DNA of 11,397 bases, taken from NCBI GenBank assembly GCA_030635045.1, contig DAOVZP010000018.1:1-11397 (forward strand). Reading direction: 5' to 3'. Origin of the DNA: Bacteroidota bacterium (GTDB taxonomy: Bacteria > Bacteroidota > Bacteroidia > Bacteroidales > B18-G4). Below the pieces are notes generated by a model. It made no database searches and was not told the origin of the DNA. It saw only the letters and a list, made by a program, of their open reading frames with translations. The translations under genes were made by a program, and so were the position numbers. Positions within the stretch are counted from its first letter, which is position 1; each line of letters begins with the position of its first letter. Of the stretch, positions 1-7,754 are shown in pieces.

Positions 1-14
1 AAAAAAAATACAGC

Positions 15-1001
15 ATGCTTAAAATAGGTGTACTCGGAGCCGGACATCTTGGCAAGATCCATATTAAATGTATCCAGCAGATCCCGGACTATGAATTATG
101 TGGTTTTTATGATCCTGATGATGAGAATGCAGCAAAGGTGGAAAAAGAATTCGGCATAAAACGTTATGACGTTCTTTCAAATCTTATAGAGGATGTGGAG
201 GTGGTTGATATTGTAACCCCTACTATATCCCACTTTGAATGTGCATCAGAAGCACTCAAGAAAACCCGTCATGTGTTCATTGAAAAACCGGTGGTAACCA
301 CACTTGATGAGGCACGTAAGCTGATCGCCCTTTCCGAAGAAGCCAATATCAAGGTGCAGGTAGGGCATGTTGAGCGCTTCAACCCGGCATTTATTGCAGC
401 ACGTCCATATTTTGATCAGCCCATGTTCATTGAAACACACCGGCTGGCACAGTTCAACCCCAGGGGCACTGATGTGCCTGTGGTCCTCGACCTGATGATC
501 CACGATATAGATATCGTGCTCAGTGTTGTGAATTCCGATATTCACCGGATCAGTGCCAGTGGTGTAGCTGTTGTGAGCGATACACCTGATATTGCCAATG
601 CCCGCATTGAGTTTAACAATGGTTGCGTTGCCAATCTTACCGCCAGCAGGATCTCTATGAAGAACATGCGAAAATCACGGTTTTTTCAACGGGATGCTTA
701 TATCGCTGTTGATTTTCTGGAAAAAGAAGCAGAGATACTGAGGATGAAGGATGTGGACCCGGAAAAGGCTGACCCGTATGCTGTGATCATGGAGCTGGGC
801 GAAGGAAAAAGCCCGAAACAGGTGATCTTCGACAAGCCGGAGGTTGAGCCCTTGAATGCCATTAAAAAGGAGCTGGAATCATTTCACGACGCCATTGTTA
901 ATGACACAGTACCTCCGGTGACCATCAACGATGGCTATCTTGCCCTTGATGTTGCTCACAGGATCATAGAAAAGTTAAATATGAATCCCAGCAACCTTTA
1001 A
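15..1001 (+). CDS. Gfo/Idh/MocA family NAD(P)-dependent oxidoreductase
   Basis: This is a cytoplasmic sugar or nucleotide-sugar dehydrogenase of 328 aa, the usual length for the family. The N-terminal Rossmann fold carries the dinucleotide motif GAGHLG at residues 8-13. The family EKP motif, whose lysine contacts cofactor and substrate, is at 90-92. The C-terminal alpha/beta domain carries LDLMIHDIDI at 158-167, where H163 is the likely catalytic histidine. From memory, the RGTDVPVVLDLMIHDIDI style resembles the branch near lipid A genes (GnnA-like UDP-GlcNAc 3-dehydrogenases), but no partner aminotransferase or lpx gene is in the window, so the substrate is unassigned. The ATG at 15 gives a start exactly at the Rossmann strand. 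Only 14 bases (A-rich) precede it, so upstream regulation is not visible. A 102-bp gap separates it from the lipoprotein start on the same strand. Confidence 0.9.
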   Translation: MLKIGVLGAGHLGKIHIKCIQQIPDYELCGFYDPDDENAAKVEKEFGIKRYDVLSNLIEDVEVVDIVTPTISHFECASEALKKTRHVFIEKPVVTTLDEARKLIALSEEANIKVQVGHVERFNPAFIAARPYFDQPMFIETHRLAQFNPRGTDVPVVLDLMIHDIDIVLSVVNSDIHRISASGVAVVSDTPDIANARIEFNNGCVANLTASRISMKNMRKSRFFQRDAYIAVDFLEKEAEILRMKDVDPEKADPYAVIMELGEGKSPKQVIFDKPEVEPLNAIKKELESFHDAIVNDTVPPVTINDGYLALDVAHRIIEKLNMNPSNL

Positions 1002-1103
1002 TTTGCACCCAATATAAATTGAACAATCATAGAGGGATTATACAATATTGAAGACTGTTTAGCGTTGAAAACTTTAAAAGCTGCATACAAAAAAGACCTC
1101 TTC

Positions 1104-2057
1104 ATGAGTTGTAAAATATCACGCTTTTCTGTATTGACTTTAGTTCTTCTTTTCAATGCAATCGTTTTTAGCTCATGCCAGAAATTTTCCGGTGACCAAA
1201 CCGTTCCTGCCTACATCAGAATAGACTCCATCAGCCTCTCAACAAATTATGAGGAGCAGGGGGCCCCAACGCATAACATCACAGATGCATGGGTGTATAT
1301 TAATAATGAATCAATAGGTGCTTATGAATTGCCGGCAGTATTTCCTGTTCTTGCCAGGGGGATTACCGAAGTTAGGATTGATCCCGGTATAGAGCTAAAC
1401 GGTATTGCCGGATTACGTTCTCCGTACCCTTTTTATGAACCTATTATTCAGGAGGTCGAACTTGTCGAGGGTGAGGAGGTTAACCTTAATAGTGATACAC
1501 TCTTTATGGGGAGCGAGTATGTTCCTTACACCATGGTGGCGAAATATTATGACAACCTGGTGTTTGTTTGGATGGAAGATTTCGAGGACCCCAGTATATC
1601 ACTTGACAGTACCAGTAAAAGCCTTACCGACATCAGCAGGACGGAACCTGCTAATAATCCGGAAGCTTTTGTAGCTGCATATAGCAAATATTCAGGGCTG
1701 ATGCTATTGGATGAGGATAAATACCTGATCGATGTTGCCACCAACGTTGGCAACAATGATGGTTTTATTTTACCACAGGTAGGTGAATATGTGTTTCTTG
1801 AGCTTGATTATAAAAATAACAATTATTTTACCACCGGATTTTATGTTAAAGAGATGTCTCAGATCATCCAGCACCCTGTGTTGAATATGAACCACTCATC
1901 TGAATGGAATAAAATATATGTGAACCTCACACCGGGCGTTAGCTCACAGGTAGGGGCTATAGATTTTAATATTTTCTTCGGAGCTTTGATAGAATCAGGT
2001 GTGGATGAGCCGAGAATATTGATCGATAATATAAAATTGATACATCGTAAACAGTAA
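1104..2057 (+). CDS. Predicted lipoprotein of unknown function, next to a sugar transferase
   Basis: The protein is 317 aa from the ATG at 1104. An in-frame TTG at 1065 would add 13 residues ahead of the signal peptide. I prefer the ATG because it places a short positive N-terminus (MSCKISR) directly before the hydrophobic stretch LTLVLLFNAIVF. A lipobox-like FSSC ends at Cys25, which is followed by QKF, so a lipid-anchored envelope protein is expected. The body is rich in beta-strand-like segments, Asn, Asp and aromatics, and ends with ILIDNIKLIHR, the kind of closing strand seen in jelly-roll or carbohydrate-binding-like domains. I see no catalytic motif and do not recognise a named family. 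The stop lies 3 bp before the sugar transferase start, so the two are almost certainly co-transcribed and probably work in the same surface-glycan process; that role is inferred from context. Confidence 0.82.
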   Translation: MSCKISRFSVLTLVLLFNAIVFSSCQKFSGDQTVPAYIRIDSISLSTNYEEQGAPTHNITDAWVYINNESIGAYELPAVFPVLARGITEVRIDPGIELNGIAGLRSPYPFYEPIIQEVELVEGEEVNLNSDTLFMGSEYVPYTMVAKYYDNLVFVWMEDFEDPSISLDSTSKSLTDISRTEPANNPEAFVAAYSKYSGLMLLDEDKYLIDVATNVGNNDGFILPQVGEYVFLELDYKNNNYFTTGFYVKEMSQIIQHPVLNMNHSSEWNKIYVNLTPGVSSQVGAIDFNIFFGALIESGVDEPRILIDNIKLIHRKQ

Positions 2058-2060
2058 ACT

Positions 2061-3476
2061 ATGAATAGAGGCTTACAGGTTTTCAAGTATGTATTCTTTG
2101 ATTTGCTTGCAGCATCAATTGCCTGGAGCCTGTTTTTCTTTTTCAGAAAGTATTCTTTCGATGTTTATACTTTCAGGGAACTGGAACTGATCTTTCATGA
2201 TCCTAATTTCTATATTGGTATTGCTGTTGTACCTGTCTTCTGGTTGATCCTGTATACATTGGTCGGCACATATAGGAGGATATACCGCAAATCGAGGCTG
2301 AAAGAGTTGGGACAAACTTTCCTGATCACCCTTATAGGGGTCACAATCATCTTCTTTGCCTTGATCCTGGATGATCAGATTGCCACATATCATTCATATT
2401 ACCAGTCTTTTCTGACACTTTTCGGACTTCAATTCTTCTTTACTTATTTATTTCGCCTCATCCTCACAACGATCACGGTCCGTAAGATCCATAAGAAGAT
2501 AATTGGATTTAATACAGTTGTAGTTGGCAGTAACGGAAATGCCATATCCATTTATAATGATATTGAATCGCAGGAAAAATCTTCAGGAAATAAGTTCATT
2601 GGTTTTGTAAATGTTTTCGATTATGATGAATACAAGATCAAGAAGTATATTCCTCATCTGGGAAGTTATAAGGACCTGAAGCACATTATCAGGGAGCAGC
2701 AGGTGAAGGAGGTGATCATCGCCATTGAAAGGTCTGAGCGAGATACGATCGAAAAGATAATCACCTATTTAGAGGATACCAATGTGGTGATCAAGGTGAT
2801 CCCTGATATGCAGGATATCTTGCTGGGATCGGTAAAAATGACATCGGTTTTTCATACACCCCTGATACAGGTTAAACCGGATCTGATGCCTGCCTGGCAA
2901 CAATCGATGAAGCGGATCATTGATATCGTTGCCTCTCTCCTTGCCATGGCCATACTGATCCCTGTATACATATTTGTAGGGATAACTGTAATGGTGACTT
3001 CCCGTGGGCCGATGCTATACTCTCAGCAAAGGGTTGGCCTGAATGGTGTGCCGTTCTTCATGCATAAGTTCCGGACCATGTACAAAGATGCGGAGAATGC
3101 CGGGCCACAACTTTCATCGGATCATGATCCGCGTATCACACGCTTTGGAAAATTCCTCAGGAAGGTCAGGCTTGACGAGACCCCGCAGTTCTACACGGTG
3201 CTTAAAGGGGATATGTCGCTTGTAGGCCCCCGGCCCGAACGTCAGCATTATATTGACAAGATCGTGAAGGAGGCACCCCTCTACCGTCTTTTACACAAAG
3301 TAAAGCCCGGTATTACTTCATGGGGACAGGTGAAGTATGGCTATGCCTCTGATGTGGAGGAGATGATCGAACGGCTGAAATACGACCTGCTTTATATCGA
3401 GAATATGTCCCTTGCCATGGACTTCAAGATCATGATATATACTGTGCTTATTGTGTTACAGGGCAGAGGGAAGTAG
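2061..3476 (+). CDS. Polyprenyl-phosphate sugar-1-phosphate transferase (WcaJ-type)
   Basis: This inner-membrane enzyme starts a surface polysaccharide or glycan by moving a sugar-1-phosphate from a nucleotide sugar to undecaprenyl phosphate. It is 471 aa, the normal length for the long WcaJ/WbaP form. Four hydrophobic segments lie at about 8-28, 50-70, 85-104 and 112-133. They are followed by a Rossmann-like (CoA-binding-like) domain starting around VVVGSNGNA at 153-161. A fifth membrane helix spans about 284-311. The catalytic bacterial sugar transferase domain follows, with KFRTM at 336-340, the Asp-Glu dyad D372-E373 in RLDETPQ, and VGPRPE at 388-393. The C-terminus (VLQGRGK) looks like the natural family end. 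The ATG at 2061 is 3 bp after the lipoprotein stop. The TAG stop shares its last G with the first unit of a heptamer array. The sugar used cannot be told from the sequence. Confidence 0.93.
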   Translation: MNRGLQVFKYVFFDLLAASIAWSLFFFFRKYSFDVYTFRELELIFHDPNFYIGIAVVPVFWLILYTLVGTYRRIYRKSRLKELGQTFLITLIGVTIIFFALILDDQIATYHSYYQSFLTLFGLQFFFTYLFRLILTTITVRKIHKKIIGFNTVVVGSNGNAISIYNDIESQEKSSGNKFIGFVNVFDYDEYKIKKYIPHLGSYKDLKHIIREQQVKEVIIAIERSERDTIEKIITYLEDTNVVIKVIPDMQDILLGSVKMTSVFHTPLIQVKPDLMPAWQQSMKRIIDIVASLLAMAILIPVYIFVGITVMVTSRGPMLYSQQRVGLNGVPFFMHKFRTMYKDAENAGPQLSSDHDPRITRFGKFLRKVRLDETPQFYTVLKGDMSLVGPRPERQHYIDKIVKEAPLYRLLHKVKPGITSWGQVKYGYASDVEEMIERLKYDLLYIENMSLAMDFKIMIYTVLIVLQGRGK

Positions 3477-3517
3477 ATTGTCGATTGTCGATTGTCGATT
3501 GTCGATTGTCGATTGGG
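3476..3517 (+). repeat. Heptamer tandem array (GATTGTC)5 plus a partial unit at a stop codon
   Basis: Five perfect, gap-free copies of GATTGTC occupy 3476-3510. They are followed by a partial copy, GATTGGG, at 3511-3517. The first base of the array is the G of the sugar transferase TAG stop codon, so there is no spacer between gene and array. Two inverted copies lie at 3644-3657 on the far side of the same intergenic space. Read in one frame the array spells a recurring LSIVD-type peptide, which is a product of the repeat and not a gene. Confidence 0.97.
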
Positions 3518-3527
3518 AGATTTTTGA

Positions 3528-3588
3528 TTTTCAATCGGATATAATATTTATGATGCTCAATTTGAGACGCATTTTCGATATCGGATAT
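3528..3588 (+). repeat. Imperfect direct repeat TTTTCRAT(AT)CGGATAT, two copies
   Basis: TTTTCAATCGGATAT at 3528-3542 recurs at 3572-3588 as TTTTCGATATCGGATAT, differing by one substitution and a two-base insertion. The second copy contains GATATC-G-GATATC (3577-3589), a palindrome around a single central G. Both copies lie in the centre of the intergenic space between the two inverted heptamer arrays. No function is assigned. Confidence 0.7.
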
Positions 3589-3603
3589 CTGCAATTATTT
3601 CTA

Positions 3604-3643
3604 CAATCACCAAATCTTAAATCCTATCGGCAATCACCAAATC
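3604..3643 (+). repeat. 13-bp direct repeat CAATCACCAAATC, two copies
   Basis: CAATCACCAAATC occurs exactly twice, at 3604-3616 and 3631-3643, separated by 14 bp. The second copy runs directly into the inverted heptamer array. The sequence shares the CAATC/AAATC core of the heptamers, so it may be a degenerate or recombined form of the same repeat family. Confidence 0.85.
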
Positions 3644-3665
3644 GACAATCGACAATCGTCCAATC
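3640..3665 (-). repeat. Inverted heptamer array directly after the DUF4294 stop codon
   Basis: Read on the minus strand, the DUF4294 stop TAA (3668-3666) is followed without a gap by GATTGGAC, then two perfect GATTGTC units (3657-3651 and 3650-3644), then a degenerate GATTTGGTGATTG stretch. The + strand bases 3640-3658 are a perfect 19-bp reverse complement of the array at the sugar transferase end. That pairing is available in three registers (3482-3500, 3489-3507 and 3496-3514). A read-through transcript from either strand could fold into a long stem. No U-run follows, so it is not a classical intrinsic terminator. Confidence 0.85.
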
Positions 3666-4253
3666 TTATAACTGCCCGGCTTCGATCATCTGTACAATAA
3701 ATTCTATATCTGCATCTTCCCCTTTAGGATCGTATCCGTTTTTCAGGTTAAAGCCGAATATCCGGGCAAAAGCCTGCCAGAAGAAAGCCCTGAATTTCCC
3801 ACGCAGCTCAGCCACCAGTTCATAGGAAGATGCTCCTGTTTCGCGGTAAACGAGTTTGATAAGTATTTTTCCCTGTGAAAAGGTGAAGTCACGAAGGTCA
3901 TCCCCGAATTCTTCCTCAATTTCTTTTTCAGCCTGTTTCATGATCTTCTTGCGGGTTTTTTTATCTTCTACACCGGCCAGGATTTCCTCGTACTCCCTGA
4001 GCTTGATCCCTGCAATTTTAGCGTAAGGATAAACAATTTTGACATTCCGGATCAATTTGGTCATCCTGCGGGCTTCTTTCTTATTTTTGTATGGCTTAAA
4101 TGCATACACCTTGAGCTCTTGCAGTGCAATCACCGGAATTGTATCCCCGTCAAGTATACGCGCATTAACCACAATTCGTTCTTTCTTTTCTTCCTGGGCA
4201 CCGAGAGGAAGAAGAATTGCAATGAATAGGGTTATGAGCAGCAAACGTATCAT
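3666..4253 (-). CDS. Exported DUF4294 family protein
   Basis: This 195-aa protein matches my memory of DUF4294, a family of small exported proteins nearly restricted to Bacteroidota with no assigned function. Residues 1-20 form a signal peptide (short MIR start, then LLLITLFIAILLPLGAQ), with no lipobox cysteine, so a soluble periplasmic or envelope-associated protein is expected. The body has ILDGDTIPVIAL at 33-44, the VKIVYPYAK segment near 71-79, a long charged helix at about 85-120 rich in K and E, and a C-terminal GYDP motif at about 173-176. No catalytic residues are evident. It lies 78 bp downstream of clpX on the same strand and could be co-transcribed with it. Its stop codon directly abuts the inverted heptamer array, and it converges with the sugar transferase operon. 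Confidence 0.85.
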   Translation of the reverse strand: MIRLLLITLFIAILLPLGAQEEKKERIVVNARILDGDTIPVIALQELKVYAFKPYKNKKEARRMTKLIRNVKIVYPYAKIAGIKLREYEEILAGVEDKKTRKKIMKQAEKEIEEEFGDDLRDFTFSQGKILIKLVYRETGASSYELVAELRGKFRAFFWQAFARIFGFNLKNGYDPKGEDADIEFIVQMIEAGQL

Positions 4254-4331
4254 ATAAGCAGCATTCGGGCAATTATCATGCCGAAGGCCAGTGTAAAGAT
4301 AAGAAGATGATTGGGAATGTATTCAGATGCT

Positions 4332-5570
4332 TCAGGCTACTTTAAGCCTTGAGACATTCGATTTCTTAAACTTGCCTTGCGCATATTCAAGGGTAACACG
4401 AAGATCGGAAGTGTCGCCATTGGAGGGCAGATCGAACATGGCATCCGTCAGGATGGCCTCAAGGATGGAGCGTAACCCACGTGCCCCCAACTTGTATTCA
4501 ATTGACTTTTCAACCATGTAATTGAGTGCTCCCTCATCAAAAGACAGGTTGATCTTGTCCATAGCAAACAATTTGGTAAACTGCTTTATCAGTGAGTTTT
4601 TAGGCTCGGTCAGGATACGCCTGAGCGCTTCTTCGTCCAGCGGGTTCAGGTATGTAAGCACCGGCAAGCGGCCGACGATCTCAGGGATGAGCCCGAAGTC
4701 CTTCATGTCACCAGGTGCAATGTACTGAAGTATATTTTCCTTGTCGATCTGGTCTTTTTCTTTATCGAAGCTGTATCCGATCATATTGGTTTGAAGCCTT
4801 GAGCCAATGATCTTGTCAATAGCGTTAAAAGCTCCTCCTGCAATGAACAGTATATCATGGGTATTCACCTGTATCATCTTTTGCTCCGGGTGCTTTCTGC
4901 CACCCTGGGGAGGGACATTTACATCGGCACCTTCAAGGAGCTTCAGCAAGGCTTGCTGGACACCTTCCCCGGAAACATCCCGGGTAATGCTGGGGTTGTC
5001 ACTCTTACGTGCGATCTTATCGATCTCGTCAATGAAGATGATCCCCTTTTCAGCTGCAGCAACGTTATAATCAGCAGCCTGCAGAAGCCTTGATAGGATG
5101 CTCTCAACATCTTCACCAACATAACCTGCCTCAGTCAGGACCGTGGCATCTGCAATACAGAAAGGAACGTGCAGCATACGTGCTATCGTCCGCGCCAACA
5201 GCGTTTTTCCAGTACCTGTTTCACCAACAATGACAATATTGGATTTTTCTATTTCTATTTCCTCTTCACCTTCTTTTGAAGGAGGCTGGGTGATCCTTTT
5301 GTAATGATTATAAACCGCTACAGATAAGACCCTTTTTGCTTCTTCCTGCCCAATCACGTATTGGTCGAGGTATTTTTTGATCTCTGCCGGTTTCAGGAGT
5401 TTAATATCACCAAGGCGGACCTCATGCGTCGACGACATTTCCTCCCTGATGATGGCCTGTGCCTGCTCAACACAGAGGTCACAGATATGGCCTTCCAAAC
5501 CAGCGATCAATACGTTGGTCTCAGCTTTGATCCTCCCACAAAATGAACATCTGTCTGTTTCTTTGGCCAT
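4332..5570 (-). CDS. clpX: ClpX, ATP-dependent unfoldase subunit of ClpXP
   Basis: This AAA+ unfoldase recognises tagged or damaged proteins, unfolds them and feeds them into ClpP in the cytoplasm. At 412 aa it is a normal full-length ClpX. The N-terminal C4 zinc-binding domain has C8, C11, C30 and C33. Walker A is GETGTGKT at 116-123, the pore loop GYVG is at 149-152, and Walker B is IIFIDE at 177-182. The RKH loop is at 225-227, GRLP with the arginine-finger region at 300-303, and sensor-2 GARGLR at 362-367. The ClpP-docking tripeptide, IGF in E. coli, reads IGY at 264-266, a conservative change that probably retains docking. It lies 36 bp after clpP in the same direction, which fits an operon that delivers both halves of the protease. 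Confidence 0.98.
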   Translation of the reverse strand: MAKETDRCSFCGRIKAETNVLIAGLEGHICDLCVEQAQAIIREEMSSTHEVRLGDIKLLKPAEIKKYLDQYVIGQEEAKRVLSVAVYNHYKRITQPPSKEGEEEIEIEKSNIVIVGETGTGKTLLARTIARMLHVPFCIADATVLTEAGYVGEDVESILSRLLQAADYNVAAAEKGIIFIDEIDKIARKSDNPSITRDVSGEGVQQALLKLLEGADVNVPPQGGRKHPEQKMIQVNTHDILFIAGGAFNAIDKIIGSRLQTNMIGYSFDKEKDQIDKENILQYIAPGDMKDFGLIPEIVGRLPVLTYLNPLDEEALRRILTEPKNSLIKQFTKLFAMDKINLSFDEGALNYMVEKSIEYKLGARGLRSILEAILTDAMFDLPSNGDTSDLRVTLEYAQGKFKKSNVSRLKVA

Positions 5571-5606
5571 AACTAATCAGGATGTAATTGATTTATACGG
5601 AGATAA

Positions 5607-6281
5607 TCACTTTTTGTTCTTTACAAGAATCTCATCTATCATGCCATAATCTTTTGCTTCCCCGGATGTCATCCAGTAATCGCGGTCACCATCATCCCAC
5701 ACTTTCTTATATTTTTGCCCGGAATGTTTGGAAATGATCTCGTAGAGTTCTTTCTTGAGTTTCTGTATCTCCCTTGCGGTTATTTCAATGTCGGACGCCT
5801 GGCCGGTAGCACCGCCCATCGGTTGGTGGATAAGTATCCTGGAATGAGTGAGTGCAGTACGTTTGCCCTTGGCTCCGGCACAGAGTAAAACGGCACCCAT
5901 AGATGCGGCCATACCGGTACAGATGGTTGCTACATCCGGTGCGATGTATTGCATGGTGTCGTAAATGCCTAAACCGGCATAAACTGAACCGCCCGGAGTA
6001 TTCAGATAGATCTGTATGTCTTTGCCTGAATCTGAGGATTCGAGAAATAATAACTGTGCCTGGATGATATTGGCAACATAATCGTTAATGGGTACACCCA
6101 GGAAAATGATCCTATCCATCATAAGCCTGGAAAATACATCCATAGTGGCAATGTTCATCTGCCTTTCTTCAATGATGGTAGGGGAGATGTAGTTTCCGGT
6201 AACGGACATGTAGTTCTCCAGGGTGATGCTGCTGATCCCCCGGTGCATGGTTGCATATTTTTTAAATTCGTCAGGATTCAT
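5607..6281 (-). CDS. clpP: ClpP, proteolytic subunit of ClpXP
   Basis: This serine protease forms the double-heptamer chamber that degrades substrates unfolded by ClpX. It is 224 aa. The catalytic triad is complete: S127 in GMAASMGA, H152 in RILIHQPMGG and D201 in DRDYWM. The spacing between His and Asp (49 residues) equals that of E. coli ClpP. The oxyanion-hole segment is NTPGGSV at 94-100. The N-terminus is longer than the mature E. coli enzyme and may include a processed propeptide. The ATG lies 10 bp downstream of the trigger factor stop, so it is very probably co-transcribed with it; clpX follows 36 bp later. No recognisable Shine-Dalgarno precedes the start, which is usual in Bacteroidota. 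Confidence 0.98.
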   Translation of the reverse strand: MNPDEFKKYATMHRGISSITLENYMSVTGNYISPTIIEERQMNIATMDVFSRLMMDRIIFLGVPINDYVANIIQAQLLFLESSDSGKDIQIYLNTPGGSVYAGLGIYDTMQYIAPDVATICTGMAASMGAVLLCAGAKGKRTALTHSRILIHQPMGGATGQASDIEITAREIQKLKKELYEIISKHSGQKYKKVWDDGDRDYWMTSGEAKDYGMIDEILVKNKK

Positions 6282-6291
6282 TTGATAATTT

Positions 6292-7641
6292 TTATTTGGT
6301 TTCAGTGGCTAATTTAATAAAATCATCATAACTGATCTCTTTGTTCTGCAATTTTACTGTTGATTTCAGAAGATCCCGCATACGTGTATCCAGTAATTGA
6401 TCGTAGATGCGCTTCACTTCTTCCTCATTTTGCATGATATTGTCAGCGATTTCATTCAAACGTTTCTGTGTTTCCTCATCCACTTCTCCCGGTGATTGAA
6501 AATAACTCATTACTTGCTCCCTCACATCATCCGGGCCTACCTGGATGTTGTGGTCTGCTATTATCTTACTTTCGATAAGTTGCCATTTCAGGGCACGTGC
6601 ATATTCATCGTAATGCGGGTCAATATCCTCCGGTTTGATCTGTGCTTCACCACTTTCCGTGAGCCAGCGCTTCATAAAATCGTCGGGAAGTTGTATTCCG
6701 GAGCTGTCAATCAGATTATCAGCGGTTTGCCGCATGAACAGGCGGTCGCTTTCGCTGCCGAATGTAACTTTGAGCTGCTCGGCCAGCTTTTCCCTGAAAT
6801 CATTCTCATCTTTGATCTGAAGGCCGGGAAAAACACTGGCAAAGAAATCTTCATTTATATCAGCCGGTTCAAACCTGCTGATGCTTTCAATGGTATATTC
6901 GAAATCTCCTGCATGCTCTTCACTATTTTTAGCATCGATACCAAGCATGGATGCCGCTTCAGCAGGGCTGCCGGATGCTTTAAGTGGGTTGAACACGATC
7001 TTGTCGCCTGGGGTTATACCAATGAACTTCTTTTTGACGGTCTTCATCTTGATGAAGTCAACCCCAATGCTGGTCTCATTCTCGATACCACCATCTTTTG
7101 CTGTACCATCAGCATCGAGTTCAACGATCTTTCCCCGTAGTATATCCCCTTCTTCACTCTTTTCAGGGTTGATGGGTGTGCCGTTTTTCTTACGGAGGTC
7201 GTCCATGTATTTCTCAATACTTTCATCATCCACCCTGATCTTATAATAATTAATTGTGATCTTGTCGGAGATCTCGGTAGTCACCTCCGGCTGCAAACCG
7301 ATGTCGAAGAAAAAATCATAAGTTTCCTGGGTGTCGAAATCAATCATTTTTTGTTTATCCTCGTTCGGAAGCGGGTGCCCCAGCGTTTTAACCTTGTTCT
7401 CAGTCAGATAGTTGTTGAGTTTTTCGGAGATGATCTTATTGATTTCATCAGCCAGTACGGCTTTTCCATACATTTTCTTTATCATGCCCATAGGAACCTT
7501 TCCCGGCCTGAATCCCGGCATGCTGGCATTGCGTTGATAATCTTTAAGCACGGTAGTAACCTGATCGTCGTAATCTTCCTTTACAAGCTCAATCTTCACT
7601 GTTGCCGTCAGATCGCCTGTAGACTCCTGTGTTATATTCAT
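6292..7641 (-). CDS. tig: Trigger factor, ribosome-bound chaperone
   Basis: Trigger factor binds at the ribosomal exit tunnel and shields emerging nascent chains. The protein is 449 aa, close to the 430-450 aa norm. The N-terminal ribosome-binding domain (about 1-115) carries the signature GFRPGKVP at 43-50. A divergent FKBP-like PPIase region lies at about 160-255, and the C-terminal chaperone arms run from about 258 to the end, rich in charged helices. The ATG at 7641 starts directly at the ribosome-binding domain and is preceded by AAAGGGA, whose purine run is too close to act as a standard ribosome binding site. It heads the tig-clpP-clpX cluster, a classical bacterial order linking folding at the ribosome with proteolysis. 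A TAnnTTTG element lies about 30 bp upstream. Confidence 0.96.
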   Translation of the reverse strand: MNITQESTGDLTATVKIELVKEDYDDQVTTVLKDYQRNASMPGFRPGKVPMGMIKKMYGKAVLADEINKIISEKLNNYLTENKVKTLGHPLPNEDKQKMIDFDTQETYDFFFDIGLQPEVTTEISDKITINYYKIRVDDESIEKYMDDLRKKNGTPINPEKSEEGDILRGKIVELDADGTAKDGGIENETSIGVDFIKMKTVKKKFIGITPGDKIVFNPLKASGSPAEAASMLGIDAKNSEEHAGDFEYTIESISRFEPADINEDFFASVFPGLQIKDENDFREKLAEQLKVTFGSESDRLFMRQTADNLIDSSGIQLPDDFMKRWLTESGEAQIKPEDIDPHYDEYARALKWQLIESKIIADHNIQVGPDDVREQVMSYFQSPGEVDEETQKRLNEIADNIMQNEEEVKRIYDQLLDTRMRDLLKSTVKLQNKEISYDDFIKLATETK

Positions 7642-7669
7642 TCCCTTTATCTATTAAAAATTAAGTCTG

Positions 7670-7677
7670 CAAAGATA
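7670..7677 (-). promoter_or_regulatory. Candidate -7 promoter element (TATCTTTG) for tig-clpP-clpX
   Basis: TATCTTTG on the minus strand matches the Bacteroidota sigma -7 consensus TAnnTTTG and lies 28 bp before the trigger factor ATG, implying a 5' UTR of roughly 20 nt. The expected TTG-type -33 element is not present 19 bp upstream (that position reads CTC), so the assignment rests on the -7 box and its position alone. Confidence 0.45.
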
Positions 7678-7754
7678 CATATTTCTTTGATTAAGAGAGG
7701 CTGTGAGGGTTAATAAATTTGCGGTTTGGGGTTAAAGGTATGGGGTGTGGGGCT

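Noticed and set aside
3476..3665. CRISPR array
   Set aside because: The units are only 7 bp and directly adjacent with no unique spacers, and there are no cas genes.
3451..3825. Open frame of 124 codons across the sugar transferase end and the GATTGTC array, reading LSIVD repeats
   Set aside because: It overlaps two well-supported genes in other frames, and its repeated peptide is a direct translation of the heptamer array.
4264..4285. Small inverted repeat (TTCGG[G]CA / TGCCGAA) after clpX as a terminator
   Set aside because: The stem is short and has a bulge, and no T-run follows, so it is not a convincing intrinsic terminator.
4250..4318. Short hydrophobic reading frame between clpX and DUF4294 (ending ARMLLI, with TGA overlapping the DUF4294 ATG)
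   Set aside because: It looks like a membrane segment and overlaps by ATGA, but it has no ATG, GTG or TTG start giving more than nine residues and no ribosome binding site.
6496..7140. Plus-strand open frame of 214 codons antisense to trigger factor
   Set aside because: It is fully opposite a strongly supported trigger factor gene and has no recognisable domain.
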